Shown piece after piece: positions 42,748 through 53,050 of a stretch of 64,000 nt of DNA. The notes below the pieces were generated by a model. It searched no databases. It was not told the origin of the DNA and saw nothing but the letters and a program-made list of their open reading frames with translations. How positions within the stretch are numbered: the first letter of the stretch is position 1; each line of letters starts with the position of its first letter. Position numbers and translations under genes: made by a program. The DNA comes from Tilletia caries. Its lineage: Eukaryota; Basidiomycota; Exobasidiomycetes; Tilletiales; Tilletiaceae. The stretch spans positions 992,001-1,056,000 of the forward strand of contig JALUTQ010000040.1 in NCBI GenBank assembly GCA_032718865.1, given 5' to 3'.

Positions 42748-44935
42748 TCAACGCGACCGAGTCGAACCCTTGCCGCGCTTACCAGCGAACAGCCACTTCG
42801 GCTTCGTGTCCTTAATCGCCCGATCCGACTCACTCGCCTTCGCATGCCAGTTCCGCTCCCGAATCGCAAACGCATGCAACTTCGAACTCTTATCCTTCTG
42901 CGCCTGGTTCCGCACTCCCACAAGCGTACGGTCCTTCGTCGGCGCGCGCGCGTGCGGCACCTTCTCGCCGGATCCAGAGGCGAGGGGAGCAATGGCGCTG
43001 CCGCTGTTCGACTTGCGTGCTTTGGCCGTCCGGCGTTTACCGCCGTCGACGTCCATCTCCTGCGCATCATCATCGTCCTCCCACTCCTCATCACCCATCT
43101 CCTCATCCCCATCACCCTCCTCCTCGATCCTCTTCCGCTTCTCCCCAATCAGATCAGCAAGCACACCCGCCCGCTTGACAATATTGCTAGGATCGAGCCC
43201 GCTCGCACGCATGTCCTCCGCCATCTCGCCCAGCGTCCGGTTCTGGTTCTTGCGCGGGATCATCCGTCGATTCCCGCGCTTCTTCTTGTCCTGGCTCGCC
43301 TCGAGCGCCATGGCCTCGTGTGCGCGGACAAGTCGGGCCGCATCTCGGATGGCGACGGATTCTTCGTCGTCGTCTTCGCCATCAACACCTTCGACGTCGT
43401 CGTAGAAGCCGTCGGCTTCGAGACGCTCTTCTTCGCGCTCGAGAGCGTCGAGGCTCTCGAGGATGTCTGGGTCGACAAAGTCGGCGACGTTCTTGCCTTC
43501 CCAGATTTCGGGGATGACGTCGTACTTCCAGTCGTCGTTCTCGAGCAGGTAGTTCTCTGCAATGCAAAGGGAAACATATGTGAGAATGAGAGTGGCAAAA
43601 GGGTAGGGAAAGGAAGGAAAACTCACTCTTGAGATCGATGTTGTGCACGCCTGCACCGCCGTTCTGCTCTTGCTCGTCGCGCTCGGTCTGTCTGCGGTTG
43701 GGGTCATTGCGGTCGTACTTCCTGATGGGGACCGTGTTCAGGCTGGAGGAGCCCTCGCCATTGTTGTCAGCGCCAAGAGCGGCCTGGAGATGCTCAGGCA
43801 CGTATGGCTTTCGCGTAACATCGTCGCGTGCGTTGGGCAAGGCGACGTGGATCCGGTTGAGCACAGACTGAACTTTGGGCTGGGCACCGTTCATCTTGTT
43901 CTCAATGCGAAGATCGAGAAGCTGGTCACAGGCTGCGTTTCGGCAGTCCATAACACCCTCGTCGGTGAAGGTGGAAATCTCGATGAGGGTGACGTTTGCG
44001 TCGCTGACGAGGTCGTTGATGAGTTTTGCTCGCTCGCCGTCGAGCTGGGAGAGACGGACGACGTCGATCTTGTTGATGACGAGGAAGGTGGGCTTGTTGG
44101 CGAAGAGGGGCCTGATGGAGTTGAAGAGCTGTACCTGAGCCTCGATGGTGTATCCACACTGCTCGGAGAGATCCATGAAGTAGAGGATGGCGGCGCGGAG
44201 ATGGGCGAGAGCGGTGATGGACTGCATCTCGATGGTGTTCATCTCCTCGAGGGGGTGGTCGAGGATACCGGGGGTGTCGACGACCTGCCAGCGGAGGTAC
44301 TTGTAGTCCATGTGTCCGACGAAGAGGGACTTGGTGGTGAAGGCATAGGGCTGTACGTCTACGTCTGCGCGGGTGAGCTTGTTGATGAAGGACGACTTGC
44401 CGACGTTGGGGTATCCGCAGATGAGGAGGGTGCGGGTGGAGGGGTCGATCTGCGGGAGACGGGAGATGTGCTGGCGGACCTGTTCGAGGTAGGCGAGGGG
44501 GTCCTTCTGCCTCTTGATGAGGGTGGCCATGCGACCGAGGGCGGCGCGCTTGAGCTGTTTGCAGCGGTAGAGACTGTCGCCGAACTTGACGAGGCGGACG
44601 TAGTCCTTTGCGACATTGTCGATGAGATGGCGTGCGGTGGAGAGCTGACCGAGGGCGAGCTTGTAGTGGTTCTTGTCGTAGAGGACGTTCATGAGGGAGG
44701 AGGTGAAGGGGTGGAGGTTGTCGAGGATGGGGAACTGGGTGAGGATGTCGTCGAGCTTCTCAGTGAAGTTCTCCTTGGCCTTCTGGATCTTGGTCATGTA
44801 GAAGGACCGGATCCGGGTGATCTTCCATCCCGGGTGGACGACGGTGGCCGTCCGGCGCTGGGTCTTGCTGAGTGCGATGTCGAGGAACGCATTTGCGTCG
44901 GGCACGGGCGCGATGTTCGCCTTGAACGTCGCCAT
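42748..44935 (-). CDS. NOG1: Nucleolar GTP-binding protein 1 (NOG1)
   Basis: Two exons, 44935..43627 and 43556..42748; 705 residues, close to the family's usual size. The N-terminal helical bundle ends before the OBG-type GTPase domain: G1 GYPNVGKSS (about residues 174-182), G3 VVDTPG (about 219-223), G4 NKID. Then comes the NOG1-specific region ([12 protein letters not shown]) and a Lys/Arg-rich tail with [17 protein letters not shown] and [18 protein letters not shown]. Nog1 is an assembly factor that joins nuclear pre-60S particles and occupies the polypeptide exit tunnel. An acidic stretch ([20 protein letters not shown]) precedes the basic tail. The start ATG matches the conserved N-terminus. 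It is divergent from the large gene at 45536. Confidence 0.96.
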
Positions 44936-45535
44936 GTTTGCAGTGAGCTGTGAGTGAGTGAGGGAAGGTCGAGGTGGTGGACGGTGGTCTCCAACTTTTT
45001 TGTCCCTTCCACTTTTTCTTTCTGTCCCCGGTCTATGTGGGCCGTGATTTCCGGGTGCTGTCGGGGTTGCGGAGTCGCGGTCCGATGTTCCGGCGGTTGT
45101 AATGTGTGAGAATATCCGGATTACGAAGATGAGGTTGATTACAGCGCTGGCTGCTCGCTGTATGTCAATTGTCAGCTGTGCAGGCTGGTCCCGCCCGGGA
45201 GTCTGTGCCGAGTGAGTGCTGTTGAAGTTGACCACCTTATTATTGCACGCGACGCACCCACTCAGATTCCAGCTGGAGAAGTGAGCGACCCGCGCGACGC
45301 TCCCCTCGCTGCCGCCTGTGCTGCCCGCCGTACGCCGTATACGCCCCGCTGCGGTCTGTGCTGTGCTCCGCCGCACGCACGCGCTGCAAACGATAGAGAC
45401 ACAGATCTAGGAGTGAGTGAGTGAGTGGGTGGGTGGGAGCGAGTGGCAGCGGCCGCAGATTGCCATGGCTCATTACCCTTGTTTCCCTCTCAGCAGCGCA
45501 CATCGCACACAGTCAGCGCTCAGCGCTCAGCAGCC
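44936..45535. promoter_or_regulatory. Divergent intergenic/promoter region
   Basis: 600 bp between NOG1 and the next gene. Contains GAGT/GGGT short tandem repeats at about 45413-45440. No specific site recognised. Confidence 0.3.
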
Positions 45536-48500
45536 ATGCGCGCCCTGCTCAGACGCGTACAGCACTCCCCCAGCACGCAGGCTCAGGCTCAGGTACAGGT
45601 ACAGAGCCCGTCTGCGGGGCCCGATACCGCATCAGGCTCAGGCTCAGGCCCAGGCTCAGGCTCAGCATCCACAGGCGGAATCCTCCTCGGAACTCCCTCC
45701 GCCCCAGGCACAGACCGCCCCCGCTCGCCCTATGCTCTCGCCAGCCCCAACCACTGCCACGGCGCAGCGGGAATAGGATACACCCCGTCCCCGTCCCCAT
45801 CGCCGTCCCCCGCTTCCCCACTCGACGACCCCCCAGCAGAACGCAGCAGTCTCTCCAGGCAGGGCAGCAACAACAACAATGCCGACGACGACCGCAGACC
45901 AAACCGTCCCCGGCGCAGCATAGGCCTTCTCCACACCGTCATCAACAACACAAACGGACTCAGCATCCCAGGCTCAGGATCATCCTCCTCGTCCCTCGCC
46001 TCACACAGCACCAGCCAGCGTCGTGGCAGCCAGTACTCCCACGACGCAGATTGGACAGATCCCTCCTACGACGCAGACGTCGACGGCGCTCCATCCTACT
46101 ACGAGCAGGCACTCAAGCGTGGTCTCTTATCTCCCCAACAACTCAAGGACGGCCCTGCCCACGTGTCCCCAAATTCAAAGTCCTTGTCCCCATATCCGCC
46201 CTCCGCAGCATCCGCCATGGCATCTCGAGAACTCCGCAAGGGCTCTATCGCGTCCCCCAAGCGAGCAGCAGCAGCGGCAGCGGCAGCAGCACTCGCTTCC
46301 TCCCAAAGTCCAACCGCCTCTATCAACAACGCATACATCCCAATCGGCAGCGGCGGCAGAGTCCGATCTCAGGTCGAGGAATGGGAGGCATCCTCCCGCC
46401 CTGGGTCCGAGCACGGTCACGCAAGTAATTCGTCTCATCACCAGAACAACCACTACTTCGTGCTCGAGGGCCGGCCACGTGCCGGCACGCACGGAGCCAG
46501 CAGTAATGCCGACCCTGGGAATAGCAAGATCGTGACCAACAGCAACAGTAACAGCGACAGCAGCAGAGCGGTCCGTGCCACCACATCGTCTCAATCACTC
46601 TCCACTGGCAACCCTTCTAGCGGCTTCAACAGCGCCATCGGCACTCTGAGAGCAAAGGGCCGCAGAGCAAAGGAACTCCTCGTTGGAATGAATGCGCCCT
46701 CATCTGCCTCCAATAGCTGGAACGACCTCGGGGCTGCGTCCAGCAGCTCAGGTAGTGGGAACAACAGCAGCCGGACCAGATCACCCGTCCGTCTCATGTC
46801 CTCGACCACCACCCCTTCCGGTTCGAGTTCGAATCCTACTACCACACGTCCCGAGCGAGCAGACCGCCAACGCAAACCACCGTCGTCGTACCAAGACCCC
46901 TACCAGTCCTCCTCAACCAACTCTCCGATGGCTCGCAGGCAGACGTATGACGACCGTCTCAACAGCAGCGCCAGCACCAGCACCGGCACCTTGATGATGA
47001 TGTCCGGCTCCGGGAAACCGAGCATAGCAGATACCATATCACCCTTCACATCGCCCTCGCTCTCCCGCGCTAGCTCCTTCCTCCGCCCGCCGACGACGAC
47101 GACGACATCCCAAGACGACCCCAGCTCGACGACGATGACGATGGCTGCGCTCGAGGAGCGCCCGCTTCCGCCCACGCCGGGCAGCTACAGTGCACTCATC
47201 AACGGGCCCGGCCCCGGTCCAAACCCGCATACCAGCCCGCGCTTACGCCCGTCCCGTTCCAACCTGTCCACCTCGACCGCGGGCCCCAGCGCAGGCGCAA
47301 CGGCCGAGGGCGAGGTCACCCCGCGCAACTCGTACATCGCCGCGTCATCTGCTGCTTCCTCGAACAGTGGGCATCAGCAGCAGCGGGCTGGATTTGAGAG
47401 TCGACGTGGGTCGGGGACGTCGACGGAACGGGCGCATATGGTGATGGTGCAACCTACGGGCGGGAAGGGTCGGAATGTGAATCCGGGCTCGGCTGGTAGT
47501 GCGGTGCCAGCCGCCCGAGCAGGGGGAGGGCCGAATGCTGAGGTCGGCGCCACCCTGGCTGTTCCGGACAACCTGTACGGTGGTGGTGGGGCCGGAGGAT
47601 CCCATTCTCGCCCGGTCTCTATCGCGTCGTCGAATGTGTTCTCATCCCATTCGCCCCACCCACGGTCGCCTGCCCGGTCCCCTGCGAACAGTGTGGTCGG
47701 TCTGCCACCGTCGTCGTCGTCCTCACAACAACAACAACAACAACAACAACATTCCGCGTACGAGCATGGAACGAGCGTTGCGCGCGGGATGAACGATGTT
47801 GATGGGACGCCTAGGACTTCGTCTGCTCAAGGTGGAGGGGGAGGGGGAGAGCGCGAGCGGGGGACGAAGCTTGAGGACGACAGGAGCAGATACGCGTCGG
47901 ATGCGTATGGACGGAGTCATGCGAATGGAAGTAGGCCACTATCACCAACAGGAGGAGGAGGGCATGGTGATCCACATACCTTGATAGGTGCGCGCAGAGG
48001 CAGTGCAGCTTCACTCAGCACCGGCGGAGCGGGACCGGGGGGTCATTCCTTCCCCTACATCCCACCAGCATTAACGTCCCCGCCGCCCAAGGAGCCGCTG
48101 CCACCTCCACCACCTGGGGCTAGTCGGAATCCGACGCGGCGTGCTTCAGGCTCGGGGAGTGCGTTGTCTGCGTCGGGTCGGATGTCGCCTAATCGGAGAC
48201 ATAGTCATCATCCGCGGTCGCCTAGTAGTGGGAGTGTTTCGTCTGGTTGGCCTGGACAGTACGGAGGAGGAGGAGGGGCATCATCCTACGCCGGCCCGAG
48301 CGCGTACTCCTTCTCCCTCTCCCAGAACCAGAACCAGAACCAGAACCAGAATGGGGGCAACAACATGGGCAAAAGCGCCAGTTCGCGCTTCGGCGCCCAA
48401 TCGAGCACGTTCTCCACCCAATCCCTCGCGGCGCAGCTCAATGAGCTCGCGGTCGCCTTTGCCGACGGTCTCCTGGATCCGGACGAGTACCGGATCTTGC

Positions 48501-50857
48501 GACAGGGCATTTTCGATCGCATGTCGAGCGATCTGGTCATGGCCGTTCCGGAGACGACGGCGATTAAGGGCATGGCGGGCTCGAGGGTGTCGATTGATGG
48601 AGCGGGCGGTGGTGGTGCCGGTGGGCAGGGCTTTGCGGGAGGGTTAGGGGCACATCAGGGGTTCCATCGTGGTGCGGCGGATTCGACGGTCAGTAGCAGT
48701 GGGCTGGGCGAGAATGGTCTTATTGACGATTCGGAGTCGAGTAGTATCTATGAGAGTGCGCATTCGCACCGGAGCGGGGGTGCTGGTGGAGGTGGGGGTT
48801 ATCCTGGACGCGGAAGTGGTGCGCAGAGTAGCATGTCAGTGGCAGCGAACTCGCTGCTCTCCTCCGTCGTCGCAGCGGCGTCAATATTCCGTGGGAGGGG
48901 GGCGCATAGCCATGATGGGCCCGGGAGTGGGAGTGGGAGCGGGAGCGGGAACCGGACCCACGATAGTGGGTTACAGGAGCAACTCTCGGACGGTTCCGGT
49001 CAGCAGGACATGCTCAGCAGCGGGCGCGAGTCCAGCGGGCGCGAGTCCATTGTGAGTATGGCCATGCCCGTCTCGCCCAATATGATGAACGCCCATCGAG
49101 CCCGGAGTGGGAGTGGCGCGGGAAGTATGTTCGCCTATGGGGGCCGCACCTCGGCCGCCTCGTCCAACTCGCGTCCCTCCGTGCTGGGATCGCAGATGTT
49201 CATGGCGCCCAGTGCGTACTACAACCACAGCAATCTGGGTGGGAGCGAGTCGCATAGCCTCCAGGGCGGGGCGGGAACGGGGAGCATGTCGGCGAGTGCG
49301 ATGGGCTCGCAGCGTTCGGCGCTTGGCGGGGCTGGCAGCGGCGGCGGTAACGGTGGTGGAGGCGGTGGCGGCGTCTATGGCAATGATCGGATCGGCGGCA
49401 GCTTTACCGGGTCTGGGTCGCAAGCGGGCGATCGGAAGAAGCGCACGGGGAGCGCGGCGTCGTCGCATGAGCTTGAACATCGTTTCCGGGCGGCGCGCGC
49501 GGCGGCTGTTGGGGTGAATATGCCAGCGCCCGATCGGAGCCCGTCGATGCGGTCCAAACAGGGGTCAGCGAGGGCCTATGGGACGCTTGGTGGAGGCAGT
49601 GGGGCCTCGGTCATGAGCGGTGGTACGCACGGTGCTGTGCCCGGTGGGGGTCGCGGCGGCGATGCCTCAAGCGCGTCGAGTGCGAACTACCTCTACTCCG
49701 ACTCGAAGAGTATGATATCCCGCGTCTCGACGGCTGCGAGCGCTACCGCGTCCGGGCTCTTTGGGGCGGACTACGCGCAGAAGGGCGTGCCTGAGATCCA
49801 GGCCGAGATCAAGGTCGTCGAGGAGGAAGGGATGAGGATGTTGGAGAATTTCGTCGGGCTGGAGCGGGCTACGCTCGGTAAAGCTGACCTGAGCCCTGAG
49901 CTCATGGATCGGATCCAGGAGGCCCGCAGTCTGAGGATATCGCAGGGTGATGGTGCTGGTACTGGCTCGAATGCTGGCACGCCGGCCACGTTGCGGCGGA
50001 CGACGTCGTTGGGCTCGGCCGGTGGGTGGATGAACACCATACGGGCTGCGTCGTCGCGCGATCGTCGGCGGTCTGGTACGTCGGACGGGACTGGCAGTGG
50101 TAGCATATTCAGCGCGTTCACCTTCGGACGCGGGAAGAAGGACAAAGACTCGTCGGTTCTGTCGGCGCGACCTGGCAACCACAACAACAGCAACAGCAAC
50201 CATAGCACGCTCCGCGGCGAGTTGGACCAGAACGATGACACGCTCATGTCGTCATCCCAGAGCAACGCGAGTGATCGCATGAGTCGAGCTGCGGACAGCG
50301 CCGCGAAGAATGCTGATGGACAGGCGACGATTCGGAGCGCGCGGCGGCATCTCGATGGGTCGCGGGCGGGTAGCTTGACCGGTCGGTCCGGGTACCCGCC
50401 GCCTTCGGCTTCGGCTATCAAGGCGCGTGGGCTCGCTCCGCCGCCGCCGTCGGCATATCGACTCAGTGGATCGAGTGGGCGGGGACATTCGCAGCAGGGC
50501 AGCTCGTCCGGGAATGGTCATTCGCGCTCCGACCAGGGACACTCGTCCATGGCTGGCGGTGGTGGCGGTGGTAATGGGAGCCAGGCAGGCCACGGCTCTG
50601 ATGCCGAGTTGGACGACGGGCCTCAGTCGAATACGGGCTCGACGCTGAACCCGCTCCGAAGGCTGCTGGGCGAGCAGGCGGTGGATGAGCTGGAGCTGGA
50701 TCCGGTGACGGCGCATGCGGCTGCGAATCTGGTGGCTGAGCTCGACGATATCGATACCCGCAAGGCGGCTGTTCTGAAGCGGTATCATGATCGGACTTCG
50801 TACCTGCACAGCCAGTTGCAGAGTGCGCGGATCCGGGAGAAGCTCAGGTCGAGGTGA
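45536..50857 (+). CDS. Large Ser/Gly-rich protein, 1773 residues, single exon
   Basis: An uninterrupted 5.3-kb frame. I chose the ATG at 45536 (MRALLRRVQHS) because the upstream part of the frame (from 45425) overlaps tandem-repeat promoter DNA. Most of the protein is low-complexity Ser, Gly, Pro, Asn. Three ordered islands stand out: AAQLNELAVAFADGLLDPDE continuing to YRILRQGIFDRMSSDLVMAV (middle), KGVPEIQAEIKVVEEEGMRM (about residue 1415), and a C-terminal coiled-coil segment, DPVTAHAAANLVAELDDIDT. I do not know the family; the middle island resembles a short helical motif seen in uncharacterised fungal proteins. The RxxS sites suggest regulation by kinases. It probably acts as a scaffold, but that is a guess. 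Confidence 0.75.
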   Translation: MRALLRRVQHSPSTQAQAQVQVQSPSAGPDTASGSGSGPGSGSASTGGILLGTPSAPGTDRPRSPYALASPNHCHGAAGIGYTPSPSPSPSPASPLDDPPAERSSLSRQGSNNNNADDDRRPNRPRRSIGLLHTVINNTNGLSIPGSGSSSSSLASHSTSQRRGSQYSHDADWTDPSYDADVDGAPSYYEQALKRGLLSPQQLKDGPAHVSPNSKSLSPYPPSAASAMASRELRKGSIASPKRAAAAAAAAALASSQSPTASINNAYIPIGSGGRVRSQVEEWEASSRPGSEHGHASNSSHHQNNHYFVLEGRPRAGTHGASSNADPGNSKIVTNSNSNSDSSRAVRATTSSQSLSTGNPSSGFNSAIGTLRAKGRRAKELLVGMNAPSSASNSWNDLGAASSSSGSGNNSSRTRSPVRLMSSTTTPSGSSSNPTTTRPERADRQRKPPSSYQDPYQSSSTNSPMARRQTYDDRLNSSASTSTGTLMMMSGSGKPSIADTISPFTSPSLSRASSFLRPPTTTTTSQDDPSSTTMTMAALEERPLPPTPGSYSALINGPGPGPNPHTSPRLRPSRSNLSTSTAGPSAGATAEGEVTPRNSYIAASSAASSNSGHQQQRAGFESRRGSGTSTERAHMVMVQPTGGKGRNVNPGSAGSAVPAARAGGGPNAEVGATLAVPDNLYGGGGAGGSHSRPVSIASSNVFSSHSPHPRSPARSPANSVVGLPPSSSSSQQQQQQQQHSAYEHGTSVARGMNDVDGTPRTSSAQGGGGGGERERGTKLEDDRSRYASDAYGRSHANGSRPLSPTGGGGHGDPHTLIGARRGSAASLSTGGAGPGGHSFPYIPPALTSPPPKEPLPPPPPGASRNPTRRASGSGSALSASGRMSPNRRHSHHPRSPSSGSVSSGWPGQYGGGGGASSYAGPSAYSFSLSQNQNQNQNQNGGNNMGKSASSRFGAQSSTFSTQSLAAQLNELAVAFADGLLDPDEYRILRQGIFDRMSSDLVMAVPETTAIKGMAGSRVSIDGAGGGGAGGQGFAGGLGAHQGFHRGAADSTVSSSGLGENGLIDDSESSSIYESAHSHRSGGAGGGGGYPGRGSGAQSSMSVAANSLLSSVVAAASIFRGRGAHSHDGPGSGSGSGSGNRTHDSGLQEQLSDGSGQQDMLSSGRESSGRESIVSMAMPVSPNMMNAHRARSGSGAGSMFAYGGRTSAASSNSRPSVLGSQMFMAPSAYYNHSNLGGSESHSLQGGAGTGSMSASAMGSQRSALGGAGSGGGNGGGGGGGVYGNDRIGGSFTGSGSQAGDRKKRTGSAASSHELEHRFRAARAAAVGVNMPAPDRSPSMRSKQGSARAYGTLGGGSGASVMSGGTHGAVPGGGRGGDASSASSANYLYSDSKSMISRVSTAASATASGLFGADYAQKGVPEIQAEIKVVEEEGMRMLENFVGLERATLGKADLSPELMDRIQEARSLRISQGDGAGTGSNAGTPATLRRTTSLGSAGGWMNTIRAASSRDRRRSGTSDGTGSGSIFSAFTFGRGKKDKDSSVLSARPGNHNNSNSNHSTLRGELDQNDDTLMSSSQSNASDRMSRAADSAAKNADGQATIRSARRHLDGSRAGSLTGRSGYPPPSASAIKARGLAPPPPSAYRLSGSSGRGHSQQGSSSGNGHSRSDQGHSSMAGGGGGGNGSQAGHGSDAELDDGPQSNTGSTLNPLRRLLGEQAVDELELDPVTAHAAANLVAELDDIDTRKAAVLKRYHDRTSYLHSQLQSARIREKLRSR

Positions 50858-51227
50858 AGGCGAAAGGCGGAGAGGGGCGGCGGCGGCAGCAGCACGGCAC
50901 GGTACGGTACGCGGAGGAGGACTTGTTACCTTCACGCACGGGATTATGGAGCTATGGTTGACATCACGCGTACATATCTCAAGGCTCGCCATCATCTCTA
51001 TTTCTTCGACTTCATTATTCTTCCTACCATGAACATCTTATTCTCCGTAGCGGGTACATCTCCAGGCCTCAGGACATTTGTTACCCTTTCGATGTGCAGC
51101 GCAACCTATGGGGTTCAGACGACAGGCAGAGTCGTGATTAGTGCGATAGAAGTACAGATGCTTGGAGCTTGAATGGGATGGGCGGCTGCTTCATGCTTGC
51201 AGGTGGTTGGGAAAGCAAAGCGCCGTT
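50858..51227. other. Convergent 3' region
   Basis: 370 bp between two convergent genes; no frame or repeat of note. Confidence 0.5.
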
Positions 51228-52268
51228 TCACGATCTGAGCCAATCCAGCTTCTTCTTCTTCTGTTCCTGCCGCTTCGCCTTGAACGCCTTGATGTCCTTC
51301 TTGGTAAGCCGAGACGAGGCTCCGTCCTCTCCTCCATCGTGCACGGTCTGACTGTCACCACTTGCATCGCCTTTTCCCCCTTCCTCCGGCGGGAGTCCTT
51401 GCTCGATCCTCCTCCTCTTGCGATCCAACTCGAGCGCCCGCGCCGCTCGTTCATTCTCCCACGCCTCAGAATCGAAGAAGACGTCCATCTGCCGCTTGGC
51501 GCGATGAGGAGCGGAGAAGAAGGTCGATGGGTCTTGATATGCGCCGTGCTTTTCTGCCAGGGCGGAGGGTAGTGCCGATGACGATGAGGAAGGGGTGGAG
51601 GCGAGGAAGCGCCCGCTGCGTGGGTCGAAATGGGCTGCAGCGACGTACGCGTTCGGTTGCTGTGATTTTCGACTCGAGCTGGAGGCCATGGCGAGAGAAG
51701 GATCCAGAAAGGCAAGTTCGGGATCAATCTCGCCCAGTTGTCGGTCCAGTATTTGGGAGGCGTCGCCTTCCGCTCTCGCCTTTCCTAGGGAAGGAGAAGC
51801 CGCTTTCTCGTATGGGTTCTCCCATGTGCTAGTATTGGTTTCCGCGTGCCAAAAGTAGTATGCGCTCCTGCTGGAATCCCAAATTGCCTGCCAGCCCTGC
51901 GTGGCTGGGTCCGTGCCTGCCGCTGCCGCCGCCGCTGCTGCTGAGGATGACGCCGCGTTCAAGCTTGAATTTGACTCGCCATCCTTTGCGCCTGAACTCT
52001 CTTTGGGAGCTGCTCCGTCGCCTGCGCTATCGTCATCGCCATTACCGTCGCCATCGCCATCGCCATCAGCGGTGCCATCGTTATCCTTTCGTCCACCAGC
52101 GTCTCGCTCAGCCTCGTCTGGGGGAGCGTCGGCGGAGATCACAGGAGCAGGTCCGTCCCCGTCAGCGCTTTGGATGTCGCTCTTTGTCGCCGGTGTCTGC
52201 TCTGGCGAGACTTCCATGTCCGATTCCTTCTGCTTTCCTGCTCGCATTGCGTTCTTCGACTTGTTCAT
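51228..52268 (-). CDS. WW-domain protein
   Basis: Single exon, 346 residues. The first 120 residues are acidic and Ala/Gly/Asp-rich. One WW domain spans about residues 124-152, with both signature Trp residues and the final Pro (GWQAIWD...YYFWHAETNTSTWENP). After it come LGEIDPELAFLDPSLA and FDPRSGRF, and a basic C-terminus (LTKKDIKAFKAKRQEQKKKK) ending LDWLRS. WW domains bind Pro-rich peptides. The layout of one WW domain plus a basic tail is common in fungal nuclear and splicing-related proteins, so that role is possible but not shown. Confidence 0.8.
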   Translation of the reverse strand: MNKSKNAMRAGKQKESDMEVSPEQTPATKSDIQSADGDGPAPVISADAPPDEAERDAGGRKDNDGTADGDGDGDGNGDDDSAGDGAAPKESSGAKDGESNSSLNAASSSAAAAAAAAGTDPATQGWQAIWDSSRSAYYFWHAETNTSTWENPYEKAASPSLGKARAEGDASQILDRQLGEIDPELAFLDPSLAMASSSSRKSQQPNAYVAAAHFDPRSGRFLASTPSSSSSALPSALAEKHGAYQDPSTFFSAPHRAKRQMDVFFDSEAWENERAARALELDRKRRRIEQGLPPEEGGKGDASGDSQTVHDGGEDGASSRLTKKDIKAFKAKRQEQKKKKLDWLRS

Positions 52269-53050
52269 CGGTCAGTGAGTTGGTACTTATCAATGAGTGA
52301 ACCAGTACATAGCGTCGAGGTTGGAGAGCGTGGGAAACAGTCGACCTATTTATCCGATGATCATGTTCGGGAATGCAATCGCCGATCAGGCACCCGCACC
52401 CGAGTGCCTTCGGTGTTCCGCAATGCGCCCACAGCCCGCACGCCCGCACGGTCTTGTGAGAGAAGAAAGAATCACAGAGTCGCGCAGTCGCCCGGATTGG
52501 GATCTCTCGGACGCGGGGTGGATACGATGGACGTCCGAAGTGTATGCTGATGTTTGTGCCTGGGTTGTTATGTCTCGTCTCTGTGCTTGCTTTAGCCTGA
52601 AGCTCTGAGCTCTGAGCCGCATCGGGTCGAAACTCGAAGTTGAATTAACAGTTGCGTTCGTTGGCGCGCCATGCATGCGAAACATTCTCTCGGGTCACTT
52701 TCTATCGCACACCGCTCAGCGAAGGGCAGGACCACCATCGTGTTGCGTCTGCAGTCTCTGCACCGCGAGCGAGCATAAGTAGCGGAGCCCTCCAACGACA
52801 TTCCGTAGGCCTGAGAATCTCCGCTGTGAGAGTCAACTTCGGACATCGAATTTCCATCTGGCCACCTCAACGCCTCCAAAACAGCAAGCCATCAACAACA
52901 GGAGGCCAACGAAGGCCATTCAATATTCGATTCTTGTTAGTTGAAGCTTGAAGCTTGAAGCTTGAAGCTCTGCCCCCCACCACTACAAATACTCCTCCTA
53001 TCCAACCCTCGCCTCATTGCAAGAAAGTATCATCCCGCCTCATTTCCGAG
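52269..53050. promoter_or_regulatory. Divergent intergenic/promoter region
   Basis: 780 bp between two divergent genes. Apart from a short tandem repeat at 52941..52968 I see nothing specific. Confidence 0.3.
52941..52968. repeat. Four tandem TTGAAGC units
   Basis: Four exact copies of the 7-mer TTGAAGC, about 85 bp upstream of the glycosyltransferase start codon. Confidence 0.95.

Noticed and set aside
43643..44953. 436-residue + strand frame opposite NOG1
   Set aside because: It is antisense to a conserved GTPase gene and is rich in Val/Gly/Glu from the mirror of its codons.
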